A DNA stretch of 64,000 bases from an uncultured Bacteroidales bacterium (GTDB lineage Bacteria; Bacteroidota; Bacteroidia; Bacteroidales; Paludibacteraceae), in NCBI GenBank assembly GCA_937891975.1, contig CALAUA010000015.1, positions 186,001 through 250,000 on the forward strand, in the 5' to 3' direction. Below, piece by piece: positions 1 to 7,338 of the stretch. A program made the translations under genes and the position numbers. The notes beneath the pieces were generated by a model that worked only from the letters and a program-made list of their open reading frames with translations, was not told where the DNA came from and searched no databases. Position 1 is the first letter of the stretch, and every line of letters starts with the position of its first letter.

Positions 1-239
1 AGTTTGCCAGTGTATTTGATGGTAACTAGTTTGGTGTCATCTGGTCGTGCCGAGTGCTCCCAACCTGCGAAAATACACTTGTATTGTAGCCCAGTAGGGG
101 TGGATTTGACACTGTCGTTTTGGGCATTTTGGAGTAGCCACAGTTCGTTCTGTGTTTTCCAATCGAGCCAATCATTTTGTTTACAACTGCATACTAGCAT
201 AACCATGCATAGTAGGGCAAATATCTTTGTTGTTTTCAT
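1..239 (-). CDS. FKBP-type peptidyl-prolyl isomerase lipoprotein, N-terminal part
   Basis: Partial gene cut by the window edge; I translated it from the minus strand from the ATG at 239. The 79 visible residues start with a lipoprotein signal peptide (hydrophobic stretch, then VCSC with the likely lipidated Cys19). They continue into the start of an FKBP domain (PTGLQYK near 46-52, then VTIKYTGKL at the cut). In the family this enzyme isomerises Xaa-Pro bonds of exported proteins, here probably at the outer membrane facing the periplasm. It lies 49 bases downstream of the EnvC-like gene on the same strand and could be the last gene of that run. The active-site half lies outside the window. 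Confidence 0.85.
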   Translation of the reverse strand, partial: MKTTKIFALLCMVMLVCSCKQNDWLDWKTQNELWLLQNAQNDSVKSTPTGLQYKCIFAGWEHSARPDDTKLVTIKYTGK

Positions 240-288
240 ATGCAAATACTATTTTTAATTCGTTTGTAGTTAATACTTTTCATTTTTG

Positions 289-1455
289 TTATTGTGCTAA
301 CCATAGACTAGGATTGAGTATGGAGCGATCTTTGTATATTTGGAAATATAGTTCCGTTTTATTATCTTCACTAGCATCGGTGAATATTGTTCCGATGTTT
401 TGTTTTGCCTTTACCTTGTCGCCTTGTTTGACGTTGATGGATTTGAGTGGCGAATAGACGCTACGGTAGTTACCATGTTGGATAATCACAGCATAGTTAC
501 CATTCATTTGTGCGCACCATGTTACTTCTCCTTCATATACGGCTCGAGCAGCGGCACCACTAACAGTTTGCAGGTATATGCCTTTGTTATCAATGGTCAC
601 GTGTTCGTGTAGGGGGTGCTGGTGTTTGCCAAAATGTCCACTGATGTATCCTTTCTCTACAGGCCAAGGCATGCGCCCTTGATTGGCTTCAAAACCACCT
701 GCAATGAGTTGTTGCTCCTTGGTTAAAGTGGTAGTCGTTCGCACTTGTTTGGCAATCAGTTCTTCAATTTGCTTGTTGAGTGCATCTGCTTTTTTCTGTT
801 GTGCTTTTTGTTGTGCGAGCAAGTCTTTTTCTTTTTTCTTGAGTGATTGTAGCATATTCTTTTGTTTGCGCTCATCACTAGTGAGTTTATCTTGTTCGCG
901 TTTTTGATTTTTCAAAGCAACAGCGCGATCGTTGCGTCGTTGCTCAAGCAGGTTGTTTTGTATGTCTATGTCCGTCTGTAGTTGTTCTATTTGTCGTACT
1001 TGTTCTTTGCGATAGGTAGCAAACTCTTGCATATATCTCACACGCCGAGTGAGCTGCTGAAAGTTTTGCGAAGATAGGATAAATAGTAAAGGCGACTGCT
1101 GCATATCTGCATAGTGCGTTTCTCGAATCAAGCGAGCATAGTCTTGTTTGCAGTCTTCTAGCTTATCTTGCAAACTTTGTCGTTTGGAGCGCAACTGTCC
1201 CATCTCGTTATTCAGACCAGAAATTTCTGATTGGATATTGCGGATGAGTTTTTTTCGCGTTTTAATATCGTTGTTGAGCAGATTGAGTTTGTTGACAGTA
1301 GCAGTCTCATTTTGTTTGGTTTGCTTGAGCATTTTCTGTGTCTGCTCTAGTTGCTGCTGGAGTTCGCGTTGCTGCTTCTGCAGTTCTTTTACACTTTGTG
1401 CAGGCAATGCTAATACCATCAGTAAGGTGATATATATGACAATGATTCGTTTCAT
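289..1455 (-). CDS. EnvC-like coiled-coil protein with degenerate LytM (M23) domain
   Basis: 388 residues. A signal peptide (1-19) is followed by a long Gln/Lys/Glu-rich coiled coil (about 22-245) and a LytM/M23-like domain (about 265-385). The zinc ligands of active M23 endopeptidases are not intact: the expected HxxxD region reads HEHVTIDNK and the HxH position reads YFQI. This suggests an activator of amidases rather than a hydrolase, as known for EnvC of E. coli. It would act in the periplasm at septal peptidoglycan. The start overlaps the stop of the upstream DUF4292 gene by 4 bases, indicating translational coupling. The order dut-TPR-DUF4292-EnvC is common in Bacteroidota. Confidence 0.88.
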   Translation of the reverse strand: MKRIIVIYITLLMVLALPAQSVKELQKQQRELQQQLEQTQKMLKQTKQNETATVNKLNLLNNDIKTRKKLIRNIQSEISGLNNEMGQLRSKRQSLQDKLEDCKQDYARLIRETHYADMQQSPLLFILSSQNFQQLTRRVRYMQEFATYRKEQVRQIEQLQTDIDIQNNLLEQRRNDRAVALKNQKREQDKLTSDERKQKNMLQSLKKKEKDLLAQQKAQQKKADALNKQIEELIAKQVRTTTTLTKEQQLIAGGFEANQGRMPWPVEKGYISGHFGKHQHPLHEHVTIDNKGIYLQTVSGAAARAVYEGEVTWCAQMNGNYAVIIQHGNYRSVYSPLKSINVKQGDKVKAKQNIGTIFTDASEDNKTELYFQIYKDRSILNPSLWLAQ

Positions 1456-1988
1456 AAAGGTAATATGTCACGCAGTGAAATGTGTTTATATTTCTGTGTA
1501 TCTAAACGTTTGGGTACTTTTAGTGAATTGTACTCGCGCTGGCTGAAAGTGCAATCAATAGATAATTGGTGTCCTCCAATGCGAAAACTTCGTTCGCTTT
1601 TGGCTTGGATTTTTGGTGTAGTAGGTACGGTCATAAACTCTTGTATCATTTTGAATGATGGGGTAGGATGGATTGCCGTTGTTGACGCATCACTAAAATT
1701 GATAGTTGTATAACGACGATTCATCTTATCGAAAATCAATACACTGTCTTGATTGACCTCTATGCGTACCATTTCAATACCTAACATTGGTTGCAATGAT
1801 ATGATAATCAATTCATTTCGCCATAATTGTACGGTGCATCCCATCGTGTGTTGATGCTCATCTAACTGCATGCTGACATTGGCTTTTTGAGTCAATGTCT
1901 GGTAGCGGCGTGGTTCCACAGAGCGCGATGTGCTACATGATGAGAAGATTACGCTCAGCAGGAGCAATATGGGCAATAGGCGCTTCAT
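1452..1988 (-). CDS. DUF4292-type lipoprotein
   Basis: 178 residues from the ATG at 1988. A longer reading frame exists upstream, but only this start gives a lipoprotein signal (MKRLLPILLL, lipobox ending FSSC at Cys18). It also overlaps the TPR gene stop by 4 bases (ATGA), fitting coupled translation. The body is beta-rich (QTLTQKANVSMQLDEH, then RRYTTINFSDAS), similar to DUF4292 proteins, which recall LolA/LolB-type lipoprotein-handling folds. The function of the family is not established. It is somewhat shorter than usual members. The family assignment rests on memory of motifs and context, so it is moderately sure. Confidence 0.75.
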   Translation of the reverse strand: MKRLLPILLLLSVIFSSCSTSRSVEPRRYQTLTQKANVSMQLDEHQHTMGCTVQLWRNELIIISLQPMLGIEMVRIEVNQDSVLIFDKMNRRYTTINFSDASTTAIHPTPSFKMIQEFMTVPTTPKIQAKSERSFRIGGHQLSIDCTFSQREYNSLKVPKRLDTQKYKHISLRDILPL

Positions 1989-2956
1989 TGTTTCAGTTTC
2001 TTTAAAATGGCTTTGCGGTGTGTGGTTATCTCTTTTATCGTTTGTGGTGTAGCGCAATCCATAGCTCGTAAGATATAGAAATGTGCCGTTTCGTAGTCGC
2101 CCATTGTGTACATAATCCATGCGTAAGTGTCTAAGTATATAGGATTGCTAGGCTCTGCCATAATGGTAGTACGTGATAGTTGTTCTGCACGGGTTAGATT
2201 TTGTTTTGCAAGGCATAGATGCCATGCAAGATTATTCATCAGCATTAAGTTACGGGGTTCGAAACGCAACAATGCTGTATAGGCTAATATCATTTTTTCC
2301 GGTGGCTGTTGCGTTTCTTCATAGAGTTGCGCGCGGAATACTTGAAACTGCATATTGTCGGGTTCTTCCTCAAGAAAACGCTCCACTTCATAGATTGCCA
2401 TTTTATTATTCTTCATCATAGCATTTAGACGATAGCGTTGCATCGCACTCATCGCAGTATAACCTGCGATAGAGTCCAGACGATCTTGCATATGGAGAGC
2501 CCTCTTATAATCTTTTACATGGATATATGCTCGTTGTAGCATGGCATGTACATCTTCGTCCTTAGGATTAGCCTTTGCGACTTTTTCTAAATCACGAATG
2601 GCGGTTTTCTCTTGCTTCTTATCCTTGCTTTGTAGTAAATACAGAGTATGTTGATACCAATAGGTGCTAGGTTCTAAAGCAAAAGCACGATGAAAATAAT
2701 GTGCTGCTTTCTCTGATTGGTCAAACGCCTCCATGAATACTCCCATATAATAATTAACTGCAGCATCATTGGGCTTCAAGTCATGGCAAAACTGTACTAA
2801 TTCCCAAGCTGGTGCAATCTCCTGCTTTTGAATTAGTCGCTGTGCTTCATAGAAATAGTAGAGAAACTGTTGGTCTTCTTCCACATTTCCCCATACTGTT
2901 CCTGTTGAGAACAGCATCAGAATACCGATTAATATTAATTTGCCGTTTTTGAACAC
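1985..2956 (-). CDS. tetratricopeptide repeat protein, exported
   Basis: 323 residues. An N-terminal signal peptide (1-24, ending VWG) is followed by about seven TPR-like helical pairs (for example AAVNYYMGVFMEAFDQSEKA, AAHYFHRAFALEP and LMLMNNLAWHLCLA). TPR arrays are protein-protein scaffolds; no catalytic motif is visible. It lies between dut and the DUF4292 gene and overlaps the latter by 4 bases. The conserved neighbourhood suggests a role in the cell envelope, possibly outer-membrane lipoprotein or peptidoglycan processes. The exact role is unknown. Confidence 0.85.
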   Translation of the reverse strand: MFKNGKLILIGILMLFSTGTVWGNVEEDQQFLYYFYEAQRLIQKQEIAPAWELVQFCHDLKPNDAAVNYYMGVFMEAFDQSEKAAHYFHRAFALEPSTYWYQHTLYLLQSKDKKQEKTAIRDLEKVAKANPKDEDVHAMLQRAYIHVKDYKRALHMQDRLDSIAGYTAMSAMQRYRLNAMMKNNKMAIYEVERFLEEEPDNMQFQVFRAQLYEETQQPPEKMILAYTALLRFEPRNLMLMNNLAWHLCLAKQNLTRAEQLSRTTIMAEPSNPIYLDTYAWIMYTMGDYETAHFYILRAMDCATPQTIKEITTHRKAILKKLKQ

Positions 2957-2970
2957 TATATCTTAAACTC

Positions 2971-3405
2971 TTATTTCACGCCGCTATGCCCAAAACCTCC
3001 AGCTCCGCGTTCGGTTTCCCCGAGAACCTTCACTTCTATCAATTCGGGTTGCTCATGCTTAGCAATCACCATCTGGCAAATGCGCTCTCCTGGTTCAATA
3101 GTTTGTGGTTCGCTGCTGAGGTTAATGAGAATCACTCCGATCTCGCCGCGATAATCGGCATCAATTGTTCCTGGGGTGTTCAATACCGTTAGTCCGCGTT
3201 TGAGTGCCAAACCGCTACGAGGACGAATCTGTGCTTCATAGCCCACGGGCAACTCAATGTACAAACCAGTTGGCAATAGTTTGCGCTCTAATGGTTGCAA
3301 GGTAACTGGCTCTGCCAAATGGCAACGGATATCCATACCTGCTGCCTGCTCACTCTCGTAGCGTGGCAACGGATTGCAACTCTTATTGATAATTTTTATT
3401 TCCAT
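2971..3405 (-). CDS. dut: dUTP diphosphatase
   Basis: 144 residues, the usual trimeric dUTPase length. All five motifs are visible: AAGMDIR (motif 1), RPRSGLALKRG (motif 2), GTIDADYRGEIGVIL (motif 3, with the catalytic-water Asp), GERICQMV (motif 4) and RGAGGFGHSG (motif 5, closing the active site). It hydrolyses dUTP to dUMP and diphosphate, keeping uracil out of DNA and supplying dUMP for dTMP synthesis. It lies 4 bases after the lipid-kinase gene and 14 bases before the TPR gene, so it is probably in the same transcript, driven from the promoter at 4329-4359. Confidence 0.97.
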   Translation of the reverse strand: MEIKIINKSCNPLPRYESEQAAGMDIRCHLAEPVTLQPLERKLLPTGLYIELPVGYEAQIRPRSGLALKRGLTVLNTPGTIDADYRGEIGVILINLSSEPQTIEPGERICQMVIAKHEQPELIEVKVLGETERGAGGFGHSGVK

Positions 3406-3409
3406 ATAT

Positions 3410-4288
3410 TTAAAATCTTTTTTTTACCAACACTTTTAAACCATCTTCTACAATCTTTACATGCAACTCTGCAGGCATTGTCATAGGTGTACCATCAATA
3501 TGCATTGGACCATCGCTGTTACGAGTTAGGGTTAATTCTTTTGTGCGGATGGTAGTCATGTATAACTTCTCATCTATATTTTTGGTGAACAAACTTAGTG
3601 CCAAACCTGCTGCTGCGACCATAGGGAACTCACTTACGATAGCTACATCTAACCATCCATCTTGTACACTTGCTTTAGGAGCGATATACGCATCGTATCC
3701 CCATTGTCCAGCATTAGCAAAGTTTACCAAGAATGCAGTTGTTGTTTGGTTGATACCATTTCCAGTTATGTGATACGTTTCGGGCTTGTATTGGAATAAA
3801 TCTTTGAAAATGCTTTGAAGGTATCCCTTGAATCCACGACTACTGTCGGAGAAATCGTGTGCTACTACAGCATCAAAACCTACACCACAGGTTGAGAAAA
3901 ATGGTATGTTGTTCACCATTCCGTAGTCCACGTTGATTACCTCGCTGCTATTCAGCATCTCTATGGCACGATTCATACGAGTAGAGATCTCTAGGTGACG
4001 AGCAAAACCGTTGCCACTACCATTGGGAATAATACCGAGTGCTGTGTTTGTGCCAATAAGCCCAGTTGCCACTTCATTTACCGTTCCATCGCCACCTACT
4101 GCTACTACCGCATAATAGTCTTGCATGGCAAATTGTTGTGCTAGCTGAGTCGCATGACCGGCATACTCGGTGACTACCACTGTGGGAGCAAATAGTTGCG
4201 GGTCTAGTAACTCTCGAATCAATTTTGCCACACGGTTTTTGGCTTTAGTACCTGAAACAGGGTTTACGATAAATGCTATATTTTTCAT
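3410..4288 (-). CDS. diacylglycerol/lipid kinase family protein (YegS/DAGK-like)
   Basis: 292 residues with the DAGK catalytic signature: FIVNPVSGTKAKN at the N terminus, GGDGTVNEVATGL near residue 65 (nucleotide-binding loop) and IPNGSGNGFARHL near 90. The C-terminal half carries the beta-sandwich typical of YegS/DgkB enzymes. These proteins phosphorylate diacylglycerol or related lipids with ATP on the inner face of the cytoplasmic membrane; the substrate cannot be read from sequence. It is the first gene of the minus-strand run and has its own Bacteroidota-type promoter just upstream. Confidence 0.9.
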   Translation of the reverse strand: MKNIAFIVNPVSGTKAKNRVAKLIRELLDPQLFAPTVVVTEYAGHATQLAQQFAMQDYYAVVAVGGDGTVNEVATGLIGTNTALGIIPNGSGNGFARHLEISTRMNRAIEMLNSSEVINVDYGMVNNIPFFSTCGVGFDAVVAHDFSDSSRGFKGYLQSIFKDLFQYKPETYHITGNGINQTTTAFLVNFANAGQWGYDAYIAPKASVQDGWLDVAIVSEFPMVAAAGLALSLFTKNIDEKLYMTTIRTKELTLTRNSDGPMHIDGTPMTMPAELHVKIVEDGLKVLVKKRF

Positions 4289-4328
4289 CTTTTACATATG
4301 TTAGACAATTTTACGCCAAAGTAACGCG

Positions 4329-4359
4329 CAAAGGTACAAAAAAAAAATGATATTACAAA
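4329..4359 (-). promoter_or_regulatory. Promoter of the lipid kinase-dut run
   Basis: On the minus strand, TACCTTTG (-7, 4336-4329) is preceded by TTTG (-33, 4359-4356) with a 19-base gap, matching the Bacteroidota consensus TTTG-N(about 19-20)-TAnnTTTG. It sits about 40 bases upstream of the ATG at 4288. Confidence 0.75.
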
Positions 4360-4364
4360 ATATC

Positions 4365-4382
4365 TTTGACTATTTAGTCAAA
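4365..4382. promoter_or_regulatory. Palindrome between divergent promoters, possible operator
   Basis: TTTGACTA-TT-TAGTCAAA, two perfect 8-base arms around a 2-base centre. It lies just behind the -33 of the minus promoter and about 40 bases upstream of the plus -33. A regulator site is an inference. Confidence 0.4.
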
Positions 4383-4420
4383 ATATATTATAATCTGCGT
4401 AAAACACTTGGTTCCTATTG

Positions 4421-4448
4421 CTTGTATGATATATTTTGTTTACCTTTG
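4421..4448 (+). promoter_or_regulatory. Promoter of the DUF4301 gene
   Basis: TACCTTTG (-7) at 4441-4448 with CTTG 16 bases before it, a shorter spacer than elsewhere in this window. It lies 31 bases upstream of the ATG at 4480 and downstream of the alternative start at 4408, which supports the later start. Confidence 0.6.
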
Positions 4449-4479
4449 CAAACAAATTTTCATATTGCCATTTATAACC

Positions 4480-5817
4480 ATGTTTACACCATCTGACTTG
4501 ACCCAACTTGAGGCGCGTGGCATTTCTGTAGAGAAAGCCGAAAAGCAACTCCAGTCATTCGCAACTGGTTTCCCAGAATTAGACATTGTTTCAGCCGCTT
4601 CGGTTGGAAACGGAGTCCTTAACCCATCTGAAGAAGAAATCGATGCCTACGTAAAGGCGTGGCAAGATTATCTTGATGAGGGGCATACCGTCCTAAAGTT
4701 CGTACCAGCTAGTGGAGCGGCAAGCCGCATGTTTAAAAACTTGTTTGAGTACTTAGAAGATGGCAAAAAGACCGATTTCATCGAGAAATTCTTGTCGGAA
4801 AAAGACCATTTTGCCTTTGGTCCTCAACTTGCTAATCTAGACGAACAAGCCGCCGTCTCTCATTTGCTCAAAGATATGAACTATGGCAACCTACCTAAGG
4901 GCTTGCTACTCTTCCATTCTTACGAAGATGGTCCTCGTACTCCAGCACTAGAGCATCTTGTAGAAGGGGCAATGTACGCAGCTTCTAAGGGAGAAGTAAA
5001 TATTCACTTCACAGTTAGCCACGAGCATCTGCCTCTGTTCCAAGCACATATTGCAGAAAACCTATCTGCATACGAAGCGAAATTAGGTGTTAAGTTTCAC
5101 GTATCCTACTCTGAACAAAAGCCTTCTACCGATACACTGGCTGCTAATCCCGATGGCACACCATTCCGTACTGCAGATGGCAAGTTGCTTTTCCGTCCGG
5201 GGGGACATGGTGCATTGATTGAAAACCTCAATGAGCAATCGGCAGACATCATATTCATCAAGAATATTGACAATGTAGTGCCAGACCGCCTCAAAGGCGA
5301 TACCGTTCGCTACAAGCAACTGCTTGCAGGTGTATTAGTTACAGAGCAAAAGAAAGTATTTGAGAAATTGCAAGATCCTAATCTCAGTGCAGAGGAACGT
5401 GCTCGTTTAGCTCGTCCATTGCGTGTGTGCGGCGTGGTTAAGAATACAGGTGAGCCTGGTGGTGGTCCTTTCCTTGTGCGTGAAGAGGATGGTAGTATCT
5501 CTTGCCAAATTTTAGAGTCTAGCCAAATCTCTGACCCTGCACTTATGCAACAAGCTACCCACTTCAACCCTGTGGATCTCGTGTGTGCTACCCGCGACGT
5601 GGAGGGCAAACCATTCTATTTGCCTGACTTTGTAGATGAGAAGACGGGCTTTATCTCGCATAAGTCCAAAGACGGTAAGGAACTGTTGGCATTGGAGTTG
5701 CCAGGGTTATGGAATGGTACAATGAGTCGTTGGAATACCATCTTCGTAGAAGTACCCGTATCCACCTTCAATCCTGTGAAGACGGTGAATGATTTACTAC
5801 GTGCAGAACATCAATAA
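4480..5817 (+). CDS. DUF4301 family protein
   Basis: 445 residues from the ATG at 4480, chosen because the -7 element (4441-4448) lies just upstream; an in-frame ATG at 4408 precedes that promoter. The protein is soluble, with no signal peptide. The sequence FVPASGAASRMFK (about 78-90) and the strongly polar, compact domain fit the Bacteroidota family DUF4301, whose function is not described. That motif loosely resembles the nucleotide-binding loop of sugar-nucleotide transferases, which is only my inference. The stop overlaps the start of the HAD phosphatase by one base, suggesting a functional pair. Confidence 0.85.
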   Translation: MFTPSDLTQLEARGISVEKAEKQLQSFATGFPELDIVSAASVGNGVLNPSEEEIDAYVKAWQDYLDEGHTVLKFVPASGAASRMFKNLFEYLEDGKKTDFIEKFLSEKDHFAFGPQLANLDEQAAVSHLLKDMNYGNLPKGLLLFHSYEDGPRTPALEHLVEGAMYAASKGEVNIHFTVSHEHLPLFQAHIAENLSAYEAKLGVKFHVSYSEQKPSTDTLAANPDGTPFRTADGKLLFRPGGHGALIENLNEQSADIIFIKNIDNVVPDRLKGDTVRYKQLLAGVLVTEQKKVFEKLQDPNLSAEERARLARPLRVCGVVKNTGEPGGGPFLVREEDGSISCQILESSQISDPALMQQATHFNPVDLVCATRDVEGKPFYLPDFVDEKTGFISHKSKDGKELLALELPGLWNGTMSRWNTIFVEVPVSTFNPVKTVNDLLRAEHQ

Positions 5818-6488
5818 TGACTGTAGATAAAGCATATTTTTTTGACATGGATGGGGTGTTGTTTGATTCAATGCCCCATCATGCTATTGCTTGGGAAGAG
5901 GTAATGAAAATACACGATTTGCCGTTTACGGCCTACGATTGTTATATCAATGAAGGTCGTACAGGCGAGTCTGTAATCCGTGAGGCATTTCAAAAGGCAC
6001 TTGGTAGAGATGCTACTCCTGACGAAGTAAAAACAATATATGCGGAGAAATCTGCATACTATCATCAACTATTAAAGACCACAACTCCTACAATCCCTGG
6101 TGTGGCTGATGTACTACAGTATGTAAAGAATAGCGGTAGTCAGATTTGGGTTGTTACTGGATCTGGTATGCGAATACTACTGGATAGCCTAAATACCGTA
6201 TTCCCATCTGTCTTTCAGCAAGATAGAATGATAACTGCTTTTGATGTCACACGTGGTAAACCTGATCCTGAACCCTATCTAAAAGCATGGGAGCGCTCTG
6301 GACTCCCAAAAGAGAAATGTTTTGTCATCGAAAATGCACCTTTAGGTATTCGTTCTGGTAAGGCGGCAGGACTAACCGTTTATGCAGTGAATACAGGTAT
6401 TCTTACGCGCGGAGACTTGATTGATGCAGGGGCAGATGAGGTGTTCAATTCAATGAAAGAATTGCTTGTTTTCTTGCAAGTACAATAA
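5817..6488 (+). CDS. HAD-superfamily phosphatase (beta-phosphoglucomutase-like)
   Basis: 223 residues. HAD motif I is FFDMDGVLFD (Asp10 nucleophile, Asp12 acid/base), motif II lies around VVTGSGM, motif III is a Lys in RGKPDPEPYL and motif IV is ENAPLGIRSGKAAG. An alpha-helical cap (about 18-85) places it in the subfamily with beta-phosphoglucomutase and small-molecule phosphatases. It dephosphorylates or isomerises a phosphorylated metabolite in the cytoplasm; the substrate is not deducible. It overlaps the DUF4301 stop by one base (TAATG) and is almost surely co-translated. It is convergent with truA, with no clear terminator between them. Confidence 0.9.
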   Translation: MTVDKAYFFDMDGVLFDSMPHHAIAWEEVMKIHDLPFTAYDCYINEGRTGESVIREAFQKALGRDATPDEVKTIYAEKSAYYHQLLKTTTPTIPGVADVLQYVKNSGSQIWVVTGSGMRILLDSLNTVFPSVFQQDRMITAFDVTRGKPDPEPYLKAWERSGLPKEKCFVIENAPLGIRSGKAAGLTVYAVNTGILTRGDLIDAGADEVFNSMKELLVFLQVQ

Positions 6489-6495
6489 GTGACTA

Positions 6496-7293
6496 CTACT
6501 CTTTTCGGAAAATATCTTCGGGATATTCTACATGCGTGAGAAATAGCCCTTCAGCAGGGGCTGAGTCGCCTGCTGCGCAGCGGTTGTGCTGCGTGATGAC
6601 CTCGGCAAACTGCTCCTTAGTCATCTTACCACGACCGACTTCAAACAATGTACCTACTACCGCACGCACCATATTACGCAGAAAACGGTCAGCAGCGATA
6701 GTGAATACGGCGTGTCCGTTGCCCAATTCTTTCCACTCAGCACGCGTAAGGTCGCAAATCGTGGTCTTGACATCCGTATTCGTGCGGCAGAAAGAAGCAA
6801 AATCCTGTTTGCCAATCAACAATTGTGCTGCCTCATTCATCGCTGCGAAGTCCAATCCTGGGCGTACACGCGTGGCTTGTGTACAAAGGAAAGGGTCTTT
6901 GTGATCAATGATATGATATTCGTATGTACGACGCACTGCATCAAAGCGTGCATGCGCATCATCCCTCACAGGGTAAACATCAAAGACTGCGATAGAATCG
7001 GGCAAAATGCCGTTGAGGCGGAAGACCAAATTAGGGGGTATAGGACGCACTATTGGGCTATTGGACGGTGTTCCGCCTATTGGATATTGGCTATTGGGTA
7101 AATCAAAATGCGCATACATCTCGCGGGCATGTACACCTGCGTCGGTGCGACCAGCAAAAGTGAACGGTACCTCCTCACGGAAAATCATAGCCAACGCCTG
7201 TTCCATAGTTTCCTGAACAGTCACGCCATTAGGCTGGCGTTGCGAGCCATGAAAGGCAGTACCATCATATGCAAAGCGGAGGAAATAGCGCAT
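6496..7293 (-). CDS. truA: tRNA pseudouridine(38-40) synthase TruA, with in-frame repeat insertion
   Basis: 265 residues. The catalytic Asp is in AGRTDAGVHA (about residue 52); FCRTNTDVKTT and DRFLRNMVRAVVGTLFEVG are conserved in the family. It converts uridines 38-40 of the tRNA anticodon arm to pseudouridine. Residues about 65-84 (NSQYPIGGTPSNSPIVRP and neighbours) are not typical of TruA. They are encoded by a hairpin repeat (7042-7098) that is nearly the same as an intergenic copy at 53.23 kb. The ends of the inserted loop still join normal TruA sequence (MYAHFDLP, then LVFRLNGILP), so the enzyme is probably active. A further repeat lies immediately upstream of the start. Confidence 0.95.
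   Translation of the reverse strand: MRYFLRFAYDGTAFHGSQRQPNGVTVQETMEQALAMIFREEVPFTFAGRTDAGVHAREMYAHFDLPNSQYPIGGTPSNSPIVRPIPPNLVFRLNGILPDSIAVFDVYPVRDDAHARFDAVRRTYEYHIIDHKDPFLCTQATRVRPGLDFAAMNEAAQLLIGKQDFASFCRTNTDVKTTICDLTRAEWKELGNGHAVFTIAADRFLRNMVRAVVGTLFEVGRGKMTKEQFAEVITQHNRCAAGDSAPAEGLFLTHVEYPEDIFRKE
7042..7098. repeat. Hairpin-type dispersed repeat inside truA
   Basis: Contains GGGCTATTGGACGG, a 6-base loop region and GCCTATTGGATAT. The reverse strand of 53.23-53.28 kb has both blocks exactly, with a 4-base centre. The element is in frame within truA (about residues 65-84). Confidence 0.8.
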
Positions 7294-7338
7294 GTTCTGT
7301 TTAGTGGACGCCCTAAAGGGCTACTGTTTAGTGATTAA
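7294..7338. repeat. Hairpin-type dispersed repeat between truA and flippase
   Basis: GCCCTAAAGGGC hairpin flanked by TTTAGTGGAC on one side and TACTGTTTAGTG on the other. The stop codon and last residues of the upstream flippase gene lie inside it. Copies with other stem sequences occur at 13.57 and 54.11 kb. Confidence 0.8.

Noticed and set aside
1989..2120. Upstream extension of the DUF4292 lipoprotein
   Set aside because: It would bury the lipoprotein signal peptide and overlap the TPR gene by over 100 bases.
4408..4479. Upstream start of the DUF4301 gene
   Set aside because: It lies before the -7 box of the likely promoter, and the extra residues are unlike the family.
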